A DNA stretch of 64,000 nucleotides from JACPRL01 sp035573715 (GCA_035573715.1 DATLZZ010000004.1:12782-76781), one strand, 5' to 3'; shown: positions 17,994 to 28,867, numbered from the stretch's first letter. Notes: generated from the sequence alone by a model not told the origin. A program made the numbers and translations.

Positions 17994-18670
17994 AGCAGCT
18001 CCGCGTCCGAGCGCCGGACGTAGTTGGCTTCGAGGTGGAGCGCGTCGACGGCCTCGCCGCGGGCGAACTTGCGCGCCCCCAGGCGCGCCACCGCTTCCGC
18101 GAGAACCGGCGAAACCTCTTCGCGGCGCGCGAACGCAAAGGGGCTGGCAGCAATCTGCGCCTGCCAGGCGCTGAGCTCCGGCCCGACCAAGGTGCAGGTC
18201 TCCGGTCGAATCCCCTCGGCGCGCAGCGTCGCGAGAAACTCGGGCAAGGTCAACACGCGCTCGGCCGCGTACCCGGCAATTTCCTCTCGTTTCTCGTACA
18301 CGCCGGCGAAGACCTGGCCGCGGTAGGCGTTGACGATGGGGATGAGCAGGCCGCGGGCGTGCGCGGCTTCACAAACCGCTGCCAGCACGCTCACCGGAAC
18401 AACCGGCTTGCGGTGCATCTCGGCCAGGCCCTTGACGACCGTGAGCCCGACGCGCAGCGCGGTGAAAGCACCGGGACCGTTGGCGACGGCGTAGAGGTCA
18501 ATGTCGCGCAGAGCAATGCCGGCCTGAGCGACGGCTTGCTCGATGTTGCGGAAAAGCTGGACGGAGTGCTGCTCGTCGGAGCGCGGGGCGACCAGCGCGG
18601 CCAGTTCATGGTCGCGCGCCACCGCCACGCTCGCGTTCTTGGTTGTGGTGTCGACCGCCAGCATCCACAT
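17978..18670 (-). CDS. tsaB: tRNA threonylcarbamoyladenosine biosynthesis protein TsaB
   Basis: Non-catalytic partner of TsaD in making t6A37 on tRNAs that read ANN codons. 230 residues of the ASKHA fold: MLAVDTTTKNASVAVARD at the N-terminus and the hallmark NGPGAFTALRVGLTVVKGLAEM at about residues 68-89. The gene is divergent from mutS with a shared promoter region and is followed by rimI. tsaC lies about 5 kb away. Confidence 0.93.
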   Translation of the reverse strand: MWMLAVDTTTKNASVAVARDHELAALVAPRSDEQHSVQLFRNIEQAVAQAGIALRDIDLYAVANGPGAFTALRVGLTVVKGLAEMHRKPVVPVSVLAAVCEAAHARGLLIPIVNAYRGQVFAGVYEKREEIAGYAAERVLTLPEFLATLRAEGIRPETCTLVGPELSAWQAQIAASPFAFARREEVSPVLAEAVARLGARKFARGEAVDALHLEANYVRRSDAELLWKQN

Positions 18671-18690
18671 GAGCCAGGCTCCGAACCTCC

Positions 18691-18698
18691 ATTATAAT
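18691..18698. promoter_or_regulatory. Symmetric -10 box between tsaB and mutS
   Basis: ATTATAAT is its own reverse complement, so it gives TATAAT on the plus strand (18693-18698, toward mutS) and TATAAT on the minus strand (18696-18691, toward tsaB). A start seven bases downstream would give a mutS leader of about five bases and a tsaB leader of about 14. No good -35 is seen. Confidence 0.5.
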
Positions 18699-18709
18699 GG
18701 CGCCACCCC

Positions 18710-21319
<2,610 letters not shown>

Positions 21320-21321
21320 GG

Positions 21322-22479
21322 ATGCGCGTCGCTGGACTGATGTCGGGGACGTCGGCGGACGGAATTGACGTGGCGCTGGTGCGCCTCGGCGGGCGGCCGC
21401 CGCGGGTTCGGGCGCGCCTCGAAAAATTCTGCACAATTCCCTACTCCGATCGGGTACGGCGGCAGATTCTGCGCGTGGCCAACGCCAACCGCGCCCGGGC
21501 GGTGAGCGTGGCCGAGATCAGCCAGTTGAACTTCTTGCTGGGGGAGTTGTTTGCCGAGGCGGTGGTGCGCGCGGCGCGGCGGTTTGGGGTTCGCCTGAGC
21601 AGCATTGACCTCATCGGCTCGCACGGGCAGACGGTTTTTCATCAGCCGATGCCGGAGGAGTTCGCTGGGCGGCGCGTGGTGTCGACGCTGCAACTGGGCG
21701 AGCCGCAGCTCATCGCCGAGCGCACCGGAATTCCCGTGGTCGCCAACTTCCGTCCGCGGGACATGGCGGCGGGCGGGCAAGGCGCCCCGCTCGTCCCATT
21801 TGTGGATTACCTGCTCTATCGCCATCCGCGTCGCGGGCGCGCGGCGTTGAACCTCGGCGGCATCGCCAACGTGACCGTGATTCCGGCCGGCGCGCGGCCG
21901 GAAGACGTGATTGCGTTCGACACCGGGCCGGGGAATATGGTGATTGACGCCGTGGTGGAGGCGGTAACCCGCGGACGCCAGCGCTTCGACCGCAACGGCA
22001 CGCGGGCGCGGCGAGGCGAGCCCATTGAGGGTCTCTTGCGACGACTGTTGCAACACTCCTATTTCCGGCGGCGGCCGCCGAAGAGCACGGGGCGGGAAGA
22101 ATTCGGGCAAGCCTACGCGCGCGAGTTTCTGCGACGTGCGGGGCGAGCGTCAGCCGCCGACAAAGTTCGCACGGCAACGGAGCTTACAGTGCGGGGCATT
22201 TCCGATGCCTTCCGCCGCTTCATCCTGCCTCGGGCACGCATCGAGGAAGTGATTGTGGGGGGCGGGGGCGCGCGAAATTCATTCTTGATGGCAAGGCTGC
22301 GGGAGGGGCTGCCGGGGCTGCGATTCGTTCCGGCGGGCAAGTTCGGCCTGGACGAAAAAGCCAAAGAAGCGTTCGCGTTCGCGGTGCTGGCCTACCACAC
22401 CTGGCACGGCTGGCCGGCGACCCTGCCGTCGGCCACCGGCGCGCGCAGCGCGGTGCTGTTGGGGTCGATCGCCCGATGA
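21322..22479 (+). CDS. anmK: Anhydro-N-acetylmuramic acid kinase
   Basis: Recycles cell-wall sugar: cleaves and phosphorylates 1,6-anhydro-MurNAc to MurNAc-6-phosphate. Hallmarks are MSGTSADGIDVALVR at the N-terminus, DLIGSHGQTVFH, NLGGIANVTVIP and DTGPGNMVIDAVVE. 385 residues. ATG 21322 follows the mutS stop by two bases; a TTG at 21316 is possible. The stop ATGA overlap opens the next frame. Confidence 0.95.
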   Translation: MRVAGLMSGTSADGIDVALVRLGGRPPRVRARLEKFCTIPYSDRVRRQILRVANANRARAVSVAEISQLNFLLGELFAEAVVRAARRFGVRLSSIDLIGSHGQTVFHQPMPEEFAGRRVVSTLQLGEPQLIAERTGIPVVANFRPRDMAAGGQGAPLVPFVDYLLYRHPRRGRAALNLGGIANVTVIPAGARPEDVIAFDTGPGNMVIDAVVEAVTRGRQRFDRNGTRARRGEPIEGLLRRLLQHSYFRRRPPKSTGREEFGQAYAREFLRRAGRASAADKVRTATELTVRGISDAFRRFILPRARIEEVIVGGGGARNSFLMARLREGLPGLRFVPAGKFGLDEKAKEAFAFAVLAYHTWHGWPATLPSATGARSAVLLGSIAR

Positions 22480-22547
22480 AGCAACCGACTGGAAGCCGGC
22501 GCTACCCAGACACAAGCCTCCGTGGCACCGGCATCCTGGGGGCCAGA

Positions 22548-23462
22548 GTGAAACCAGCAACCGCTCTCGTCCTAATTCTTGTCTTGTGCCCCATTCTCAA
22601 TCCCGCCTCAATCCAAAAGCGGCCTCCGGAGAACTCCTCGGAGCCGAAGAAAGACATGCCCACCCTCATGCGCGAGGCGGAAGAAGGCAACGCCGAGGCT
22701 ATGTACGTGTTGGGAACGCGGTATCAGTTTGGGACCGATGTTGAGAAGAACGGTGCCATGGCCGAATCGTGGTATCTCAAGGCGATCGAAAAGGGCCATA
22801 TGCGAGCGCTTACCAACCTGGGCGGCATGTACTTCGCCGGGGACGGCGTCCCGCAAGACGTTCAAAAGGCCGCGCAGTTGTACGAGCGAGCCGCGGAGAG
22901 AGGTGAGCCGGTTGCACAGATGAATCTTGGCTCGATGTACTTGTACGGAGTCGGCGTCGAGAAAGACATGGAGAAGGCGGCGAAGTGGAATCTGAAAGCG
23001 GCGGAACAAGGACTCCCTCGAGCGCAGTACACCATCGGGCTGATGTACTACCAGGGACTAGGCGTTCCGAAGGACGTTGGCGAAGCAAGAAAGTGGTATG
23101 AAAGGGCCGCGGCTCAAGGCCAGGAGAGAGCGCTTAACAACCTCGGGAAGCTGTACGACGACGGAGAAGGAGTTGAGCAAGATCTTGCCAAGGCGGTTGA
23201 ACTCTTCAGGGCGGCGGCGGAGAAGGGCCATGCCACAGCCCAGCTCAATGTGGGCAGGATGTATCTCAATGGGCGAGGAGTCGAGCGAGATGCCGTTACC
23301 GCCTACATGTGGTTCCTGCTGGCGAAGAAGAACGGCGACCCGAAGGCACCAGCTGTCTTGCAAGTCGTCGCGTCAACGCTAACTGCGGAGCAGGTGGCAG
23401 AGGCCGAAAAGAGAGCAGCCGAGTGGGAAGACGCGCACAGGCCCAACCGTCCTACCCAATAG
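22548..23462 (+). CDS. Exported Sel1-repeat protein
   Basis: Six tandem Sel1-like (TPR-type) repeats of about 36 residues, each with the pattern A-x2-LG-x2-Y-x2-G-x-GV-x2-D-x3-A. Example units are ALTNLGGMYFAGDGVPQD and AQMNLGSMYLYGVGVEKD. These bind partner proteins; no enzyme domain is seen. The likely start is GTG 22548, giving a signal peptide (ALVLILVLCPILNPAS); an ATG at 22476 overlaps anmK but adds 24 residues of unlikely sequence. The region is visibly poorer in GC than mutS. Partner unknown. Confidence 0.85.
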   Translation: MKPATALVLILVLCPILNPASIQKRPPENSSEPKKDMPTLMREAEEGNAEAMYVLGTRYQFGTDVEKNGAMAESWYLKAIEKGHMRALTNLGGMYFAGDGVPQDVQKAAQLYERAAERGEPVAQMNLGSMYLYGVGVEKDMEKAAKWNLKAAEQGLPRAQYTIGLMYYQGLGVPKDVGEARKWYERAAAQGQERALNNLGKLYDDGEGVEQDLAKAVELFRAAAEKGHATAQLNVGRMYLNGRGVERDAVTAYMWFLLAKKNGDPKAPAVLQVVASTLTAEQVAEAEKRAAEWEDAHRPNRPTQ

Positions 23463-23550
23463 CGACGAACGGTTTGGAGGCTTCAGGGGCTTCCCGCAGA
23501 AGTTTCGGGATCTACGCTCGGCTTGCAGCCTCGCCACGAAAAGCCCCGGT

Positions 23551-24201
23551 TTATTCGGGGGGTTCGCCCTCGATGGCGGCGCGAATGTCGGCCTCGCTGA
23601 TGGGACCTTCGCGGAGGATGATCCACTCGTCATCGCTGCGCAGCTCAACGACCGTGGAAGCGAGCCGGGCTTTCGATTCTCCGCCGTCGAGGATGAGCGG
23701 CACGCGCTCGCCGAGCTGCTTGACAACCTGCGGCGCCGAGACGCAGGCGGCGAAGCCCGAGAGGTTGGCGCTGGTGCCGGTGACCGGACCACCGACGGCC
23801 TTGATTACCGCGGCGGTCACTTTGGAATCGGGCAGGCGCAGCGCGACCCGCCCGGTGTTGCCGGTGACTTTCAGCGGCAGGCGCCGGGTGGCGCTGAGCA
23901 CGATGGTCAGCGCGCCCGGCCAGAAGCGCTCGACCAGCGGGAAAAACGGATCGGGCAAATCGGCGGCAAGGTCTTGCGCCTGCTCGGTGGTGGCGACCAA
24001 GATCGGCAGCGCCTTGCGCTCCGGGCGGCCCTTGATGTCGTAGACGCGCGCCACCGCCATCAGGTTGAACGGGTCGGCCGCCAGACCGTAAAAAGTGTCG
24101 GTCGGAATCACCACCACTTCGCCGCGCCGAATCAGCTCGGAGGCGTGGGCGATCGAGCGGGAATCCGGGTTATCGGGAGATACGGTTAGGATTTCGGCCA
24201 C
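23551..24201 (-). CDS. tsaC: L-threonylcarbamoyladenylate synthase (Sua5/YrdC)
   Basis: First step of t6A synthesis: threonine, bicarbonate and ATP to threonylcarbamoyl-AMP. The YrdC motifs are VVIPTDTFYGLAADP, KGRPERKALPILV (nucleotide-binding Lys/Arg) and GPVTGTSANLSG. About 216 residues from GTG 24201. The open frame extends 25 residues further to 24276, but that stretch includes a palindrome at 24228-24245 and reads like intergenic sequence. Together with tsaB in this window it supplies t6A. Confidence 0.9.
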   Translation of the reverse strand: MAEILTVSPDNPDSRSIAHASELIRRGEVVVIPTDTFYGLAADPFNLMAVARVYDIKGRPERKALPILVATTEQAQDLAADLPDPFFPLVERFWPGALTIVLSATRRLPLKVTGNTGRVALRLPDSKVTAAVIKAVGGPVTGTSANLSGFAACVSAPQVVKQLGERVPLILDGGESKARLASTVVELRSDDEWIILREGPISEADIRAAIEGEPPE

Positions 24202-24227
24202 AGACTGTCCAGTCGCGCGCAGTATGA

Positions 24228-24245
24228 GCCCGTGGACCCACGGGC
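24228..24245. repeat. REP-like palindrome upstream of tsaC
   Basis: GCCCGTGG-AC-CCACGGGC, an 8-bp perfect stem with a two-base loop. It is the same kind of structure as the palindromes at 26564 and 28119 (8-9 bp stem, two-base loop) and lies between tsaC and the divergent methyltransferase gene. Confidence 0.6.
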
Positions 24246-24330
24246 GCAAACTAACACAAGGGGAAAGGCTGGTCAAGCAAAGGCGGCGCGCTTTGCACTC
24301 TGCGGCGCCGTTTGTTAGGCTGGCCTTTCG

Positions 24331-25137
24331 ATGAAATCCTACGGCCGGCAGGAGCTGACCAGCCCGCAGAATCCGCTGCTGCGGGCGCTGTGGCGCGCGC
24401 TGCGCGAAGGCGAGGCGACACCCGAGGGCGCGATCGCGGTCGAAGGGCCGCGCTTAGTCGAGGAGGCGCTGCGCAGTTCGGTGGAAGTGGCAGCGGTTGT
24501 CGCCGCGCGCTCGGCGGAAGCGCGACTGGCGAAACTGGAAGCCCTCGCCAACGGGCGCCTGCAGAGCTACGTTGTTCCTGACCGTGTGTTCCGCACGCTC
24601 GCCGATACTGAAACGCCACAAGGCATCGCCGCGCTGGTGCGCTTGCCGCAGCGCAAGCTGGAAGCGACTCTCGCGCAACCGCGCGCGCTCGTCCTCGGTC
24701 TGGTCGGCGTGCAGGATCCCGGCAACCTCGGGACGATTCTGCGCTCGCTTGAAGCCTTCGGCGGCTCGGCCTGCCTGCTCACGCACGGCACAGTCAGCCC
24801 GTTCAACCCCAAAGCGGTGCGGGCTTCGGCGGGCTCGCTCTTTCGGGTGCCGGTATTCCACGGGCTGAAGTTGCGCGAAATCCTCGAGCGCTGCCGGGAC
24901 TATTCGCTCGAAACCATCGGACTGGCTCCGGGCGCCGGGCGCGAGTTGAGCCAAACCGACTTGCGCCAGCCGGTCGCCCTTTTCATCGGCCAGGAAGGCA
25001 GCGGCTTGCCGCGCGAGACGCTGGCGCAACTCGACACCGTGGCGGAGATTCCGCTGGCCGCGCCGGTCGAATCGCTCAACGCCGCCATGGCCGCCACGCT
25101 GGCGCTCTACGAGGCCGCGCGGCAAAGGAGAAGTTGA
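24331..25137 (+). CDS. TrmH-family (SpoU) RNA 2'-O-methyltransferase
   Basis: 268 residues. The N-terminal RNA-binding domain (LFVEGPRLVEEAL-like, here AVEGPRLVEEALRSS at about residues 41-55) is followed by the SPOUT knot: motif 1 GVQDPGNLGTILRSLEAF, motif 2 LFIGQEGSGLP and motif 3 AAPVESLNAAMAATLALYEA. These motifs carry the SAM site and the 2'-O-methylation residues. Most likely a 23S rRNA methylase of the RlmB/TsnR type, but the exact nucleotide cannot be assigned. rarA begins two bases after. Confidence 0.9.
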   Translation: MKSYGRQELTSPQNPLLRALWRALREGEATPEGAIAVEGPRLVEEALRSSVEVAAVVAARSAEARLAKLEALANGRLQSYVVPDRVFRTLADTETPQGIAALVRLPQRKLEATLAQPRALVLGLVGVQDPGNLGTILRSLEAFGGSACLLTHGTVSPFNPKAVRASAGSLFRVPVFHGLKLREILERCRDYSLETIGLAPGAGRELSQTDLRQPVALFIGQEGSGLPRETLAQLDTVAEIPLAAPVESLNAAMAATLALYEAARQRRS

Positions 25138-25138
25138 C

Positions 25139-26476
25139 GTGGGACTGTTCGAACCCGCCGGCGGCGCCACGGGGCGCAGGACGCGCGCCCCGCTCGCCGA
25201 GCGCATGCGCCCGCAGACGCTGGAGGAATTCCTCGGCCAGGAGCATCTGGTCGGCCCCGGCCGACCGCTGCGGGTGATGATCGAAAGCGACGAGCTCACC
25301 TCGATGATTCTCTGGGGCCCGCCGGGCTCGGGCAAGACCACGCTGGCGCGGCTGATTGCGCGCCTGACGCGCTGCGACTTCATTCCCTTCTCCGCCGTGC
25401 TCGCCGGCATCAAGGAAATCAAGCAGGTAATGGCCGGCGCCGAGCGCGCTCACGCCGCCGGCCGCCGCACCATCGTCTTCATTGACGAGATTCATCGCTT
25501 CAACAAAGCGCAGCAGGACGCCTTCCTGCCCTACGTCGAAGCCGGCGACATCGTCCTCATCGGCGCCACTACCGAGAACCCTTCCTTCGAAGTCATCAGC
25601 CCGCTGCTCTCGCGCGCCAAGGTCTACCTGCTGAAGGCGCTGACCACCGAGCAGCTCCTCACGCTGCTCGAGCGCGCCCTCGCCGATAAAGATCGCGGGC
25701 TGGCGGCGCTCAACGTCGAAGTCAGTCCCGAGCTGCTGCGCGAAATCGCCGTCTACGCCAACGGCGACGCCCGCGTCGCCTTCAACACCCTGGAAGCCGC
25801 GGCGCTCGGCTCGGCGCCGCGCGACGGCCGCCGCGTCGTCGAGCGCGCCGTGCTCGAAAACGTCATGCAGCGCCGTCTGCTCCTTTACGACAAAGCCGGC
25901 GAGGAGCACTTCAACCTCATCTCGGCGCTGCACAAATCGGTGCGCAACTCCGACCCCGACGCCGCCCTCTACTGGCTCGGCCGAATGCTCGAAGCCGGCG
26001 AAGACCCGCTCTACCTTGCCCGCCGCCTGGTGCGCATGGCTTCGGAGGATATCGGCCTGGCCGACCCGCAGGCGCTTACCGTAACGATGAGCGCCATGCA
26101 AGCGGTGGACTTCATCGGCATGCCCGAAGGCGGGCTGGCGCTGGCCGAAGCCGCCGTCTATCTGGCGCTGGCGCCGAAATCAAACGCGCTTTACACCGGC
26201 TACGGCAAAGTGATCGAGGACGTCTCGCGCACGCTTGCCGAGCCTGTCCCGCTCCACCTGCGCAACCCGGTCACCTCGTTGATGAAAGACGTCGGCTACG
26301 GCCGCGGCTACCAGTACGCCCACGACTTCGACGACAAGACCACCTCGATGCCCTGCCTGCCCGAGAGCCTCCGCAACCGCCGCTACTACCTCCCCACCGA
26401 TGAAGGCTGGGAGAAGAAGCTCAAGCAACGGATGGAAGAGCTCCAGCGTCTGAAGCAGAAGAAAGAAGAGGAATGA
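25139..26476 (+). CDS. rarA: Replication-associated recombination protein A (RarA/MgsA)
   Basis: AAA+ ATPase acting on stalled replication forks. Walker A WGPPGSGKTTLARL and Walker B IVFIDEIHRFNKAQQDAFLPYVE are intact, followed by the sensor-1 LIGATTENPSFEVISPLLSRAKVY. The C-terminal half (EEHFNLISALHKSVRNSDPDAALYWL, AEAAVYLALAPKSNALY) is the tetramerisation domain of the family. 445 residues. GTG 25139 is the start. The last four bases overlap the next gene. Confidence 0.95.
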   Translation: MGLFEPAGGATGRRTRAPLAERMRPQTLEEFLGQEHLVGPGRPLRVMIESDELTSMILWGPPGSGKTTLARLIARLTRCDFIPFSAVLAGIKEIKQVMAGAERAHAAGRRTIVFIDEIHRFNKAQQDAFLPYVEAGDIVLIGATTENPSFEVISPLLSRAKVYLLKALTTEQLLTLLERALADKDRGLAALNVEVSPELLREIAVYANGDARVAFNTLEAAALGSAPRDGRRVVERAVLENVMQRRLLLYDKAGEEHFNLISALHKSVRNSDPDAALYWLGRMLEAGEDPLYLARRLVRMASEDIGLADPQALTVTMSAMQAVDFIGMPEGGLALAEAAVYLALAPKSNALYTGYGKVIEDVSRTLAEPVPLHLRNPVTSLMKDVGYGRGYQYAHDFDDKTTSMPCLPESLRNRRYYLPTDEGWEKKLKQRMEELQRLKQKKEEE

Positions 26477-27690
26477 AACCTGCTCGCATTGTCCCGCTTG
26501 TCTTGCTGGTAGCCCTCGGCTTGATTCTTGCTGCATCGGGCGAGGGACAGGGGTGGCTGGAAGGGCACGGCTTCAGCCGTGCCGTCAGCTCGGCGCTTTC
26601 CAACTATCTCCAGGGACTCCGCGAAGCGAGGCGTGCGCCGAGCGGAGAGGAGTCCCCGCAGCCGCGGGCTCCAACCGCCGTCCTCGAGCCCGCCAGCGAC
26701 GACGAAGTCCTCGTCGTCGCCGCCTGGTCGCCCGACGGCCGGCGCCTGGCCTACGGCACCGAGCGCCGCCGCGAGCAGCGCCGCTCCCCGCTGAGCGTCT
26801 ACGAAGGCCCGCAGTACACCTACCCCGGCGAAGTCTGGGTGGCCGACTTCACAGGCAAGCCCAGGCGGGTGCTCAAGTCCGACATCCTGCGCGACCGCGA
26901 AGGCCGCTTCGTCAGCTTTTCGGTCGAGCGCATCGCCTGGTCACCCGACGGCGCCAAGCTCCTGGTCGAAATCATCGACGAGCGCAAGACCGCCGCCACT
27001 TTTTTCCTCACCGACGAAGGCAAGCGGGTCAAGCTGGGCGGCGAAGGCCCGAACGTCATCGGCGGCTATGGCGCCGAGTGGTTGAGCGACAACGAAACCG
27101 CCGGCATGCTGGAAGAAGCCGCCGAGCCGCGCCTGCTCCATCGCGTCAAGATTGTTCGCGTCGCCGGCGGACGCTCCGTGCCGCTCTATGAAGGCCGGGT
27201 CTTCGCCGCCGTTGCCTGGCTGCCGCAGGCGCGCAAGATGGTCGGCATCGAGCGCGACCTTGATTTCCTCCGCACGCCCGCGCTCGTTGTCGGTGACCTC
27301 GAAAAAGGAACGATTCAGGAACTCGGCCCGGTGCGCGAGTACGTCGGCGGGCTTCGCGCCACGCCGGACGAAACGAAAGTTTCCTACTTTGTCGGCAACG
27401 AAAAGCTGGCGGTGCGCGGCCTCGCCCCCATCGCCGCGGTTGAAACTTATCCCATTCCTCTCGGCCGCTACGCCTGGGCCGGCGCCGGCGCCGTCCTCTA
27501 CATCGAGCCGCAGAAGCCCGGCGGGCGGGTGGGCTGGCTGACGCTCTTCGACCTGGCAACAAAACAGAAGTCTCGCCTGCTCGGCGACGACCTTGTTCAA
27601 GACTTCTGGGTAACAACCGACGGCCGCCAGGTCGCCGTCCTCACCACCGGCCTCAGCCCGCAAATCAAGGTCTATCGCCTCCAGGAGTGA
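26473..27690 (+). CDS. Exported beta-propeller-like protein, 405 aa
   Basis: N-terminal signal-like helix (VPLVLLVALGLILAAS, about residues 5-21), a low-complexity linker to about residue 70, then segments with WD-like or TolB-like blades: VAAWSPDGRRLAYGTE, RIAWSPDGAKLLVEI, LRATPDETKVSYFV. A palindrome at 26564-26583 is translated in the linker as GHGFSRAV. Function unknown; it probably binds proteins or acts in the periplasm. Overlaps rarA by four bases. The next gene begins in-frame after its stop. Confidence 0.65.
   Translation: MKPARIVPLVLLVALGLILAASGEGQGWLEGHGFSRAVSSALSNYLQGLREARRAPSGEESPQPRAPTAVLEPASDDEVLVVAAWSPDGRRLAYGTERRREQRRSPLSVYEGPQYTYPGEVWVADFTGKPRRVLKSDILRDREGRFVSFSVERIAWSPDGAKLLVEIIDERKTAATFFLTDEGKRVKLGGEGPNVIGGYGAEWLSDNETAGMLEEAAEPRLLHRVKIVRVAGGRSVPLYEGRVFAAVAWLPQARKMVGIERDLDFLRTPALVVGDLEKGTIQELGPVREYVGGLRATPDETKVSYFVGNEKLAVRGLAPIAAVETYPIPLGRYAWAGAGAVLYIEPQKPGGRVGWLTLFDLATKQKSRLLGDDLVQDFWVTTDGRQVAVLTTGLSPQIKVYRLQE
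26564..26583. repeat. REP-like palindrome inside a coding region
   Basis: GGCACGGCT-TC-AGCCGTGCC: perfect 9-bp stem with a two-base TC loop, read in frame as GHGFSRAV within the linker of the propeller-like protein. The element at 28119 has the same stem/loop geometry and the same TC loop. Confidence 0.7.
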
Positions 27691-27695
27691 GAAGA

Positions 27696-28055
27696 ATGTT
27701 GGAAGCGAAAAACGTGGACGCTTACATCGCCCGCGCCCCCAAAGAAATGCGCGGCAAGCTGAGAGAGCTTCGCACCCTAATCCGCAACACCGCGTCCAAA
27801 GCGGAAGAGCGCATCAGCTACGGGATGCCCTACTACGCCTACAAGGGTCCCCTGGCCTATTTTGCGGCGTTCAAGAAGCACATCAGCCTTTTCCTGCCAC
27901 CGCCTATTGTGGAGGAGCACAAAAGGGAACTGAAGGGCTACGTAACCACCAAGGCGGCCGTCCACCTGTCGCCCCACAAGCGGCTCCCAGGGGCGTTGGT
28001 CAAGAAGCTGATTCGAGCCCGAATGAAAAGGAACGAGGCGGGAAACAAGAAATAA
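27696..28055 (+). CDS. DUF1801-family protein
   Basis: 119 residues. The conserved core AEERISYGMPYYAYKGPLAYFAAFKKHISLFLPP and the basic C-terminus (HKRLPGALVKKLIRARMKR) match the DUF1801 / YdhG-like group, sometimes described as iron-chaperone-like; the true role is not established. ATG 27696 is likely; an in-frame GTG at 27687 would overlap the preceding gene. Followed by a 198-base region with repeats and palindromes. Confidence 0.78.
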   Translation: MLEAKNVDAYIARAPKEMRGKLRELRTLIRNTASKAEERISYGMPYYAYKGPLAYFAAFKKHISLFLPPPIVEEHKRELKGYVTTKAAVHLSPHKRLPGALVKKLIRARMKRNEAGNKK

Positions 28056-28061
28056 TCTTTG

Positions 28062-28097
28062 CTTCGTCGGCTGGGCAAAGCGCCGCGCGTGCTCTTT
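28062..28097. repeat. Direct repeat copy 1 (36 bp): decayed 3' end of CoA-binding gene
   Basis: Matches 28258-28293 at 33 of 36 positions in the same direction. The second copy encodes the C-terminal LKEHARRFAQP of the CoA-binding protein, so this copy looks like the tail of a duplicated and lost gene. Confidence 0.65.
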
Positions 28098-28118
28098 CGA
28101 GAACGCGCTACTGGGAAG

Positions 28119-28174
28119 GGACGGGCTTCAGCCCGTCCGGAACCGCGCCGAAAACTCCGGGCTTTAGCCCCTGA
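28119..28174. repeat. REP-like palindromes between DUF1801 and CoA-binding genes
   Basis: GGACGGGCT-TC-AGCCCGTCC at 28119-28138 is a perfect 9-bp stem with a TC loop. About 20 bases on, GGGCTTTAGCCCCTGA (28159-28174) recurs as its exact reverse complement at 63453-63468. Neither lies in a gene. Confidence 0.7.
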
Positions 28175-28253
28175 AGTCGCCTGTTGACCCGTCGCCGGGT
28201 TGATTCGTCGACTTCCTTATCCGTGTGGGTCTCGGTGGGTTCAAACTGCTTCT

Positions 28254-28667
28254 CTACTTCGTCGGCTGGGCGAAGCGGCGGGCGTGCTCTTTGAGGAGGC
28301 AGCGGTCCATCACCACCACCAGGCCGGCTTCGCGGGCGCGCGCCGCGGCTTCTTCGTGAATCACGCCTTCCTGTAACCACACGGCGCGAGCGCCGAGGGC
28401 GATGGCGCTCTCCACAATCGGCGGCACAAACTCGGAGCGGCGGAAAACGTCCACGATGTCCACTTTGATGGGGATGTCTTCCAGCGCCGCGTAGCACTTC
28501 TCGCCCAGCACTTCCCTTTCGTTGGGGTTCACGGGAATGATGCGGTAGCCGGCCGACTGCATGTAGCGCGCCACCCCGTAGCTCGGCCGGTGCGGCTTGG
28601 ACGACAGCCCCACCACTGCAATCACCTTGCTGCGCTCCAGCAACTCCCGAATCGGGTCGTCGGCCAA
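28254..28667 (-). CDS. CoA-binding domain protein (YccU-like)
   Basis: 137 residues with one Rossmann-type CoA-binding domain: VIAVVGLSSKPHRPSYGVARYMQSAG at about residues 14-39, IIPVNPNEREVLGEKCYAAL and IALGARAVWLQEGVIHEEAAARAREAG. No kinase or ligase partner domain. The only matching start is TTG 28667; GAGGTGATGG lies just before it, a good ribosome binding site. Function of stand-alone copies is unknown. Its 3' end is partly duplicated at 28062-28097. Confidence 0.85.
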   Translation of the reverse strand: MADDPIRELLERSKVIAVVGLSSKPHRPSYGVARYMQSAGYRIIPVNPNEREVLGEKCYAALEDIPIKVDIVDVFRRSEFVPPIVESAIALGARAVWLQEGVIHEEAAARAREAGLVVVMDRCLLKEHARRFAQPTK

Positions 28668-28712
28668 AAACCATCACCTCACAAAAGCTAACCCTCAGCT
28701 GCCCCTAGCTCG

Positions 28713-28867
28713 GATTCCCCCAGGCAGGAGCCTGGGGCTCTGGCGATTAGGGCTGCCTTTGATGAATCGCCAACCTTGCCATTTATCCCAGAGCCCCGAG
28801 GCTCCCGCCTCGGGGAATCCCAAGCACCAAGTCCGACCCGGAGGCCCCCAGCGGCTGGGGCCGCTGG
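28713..28867. repeat. REP-like palindrome cluster between CoA-binding gene and hisC
   Basis: Element 1 (28713-28743) has stem CCCCAGGC at 28718-28725 paired with GCCTGGGG at 28730-28737. Element 2 (28788-28819) has stem CCCCGAGGC at 28794-28802 paired with GCCTCGGGG at 28807-28815. Reverse-complemented, element 2 nearly equals element 1 (both start GATTCCCC and end GGGGCTCTGG), so the two face each other across about 45 bases, like a BIME. A third palindrome, CCAGCGGC-TGGG-GCCGCTGG, lies at 28848-28867. No gene is supported in 28668-28903. Confidence 0.75.

Noticed and set aside
24202..24276. Upstream extension of tsaC
   Set aside because: The 25 extra residues are unlike the family and contain the 24228 palindrome.
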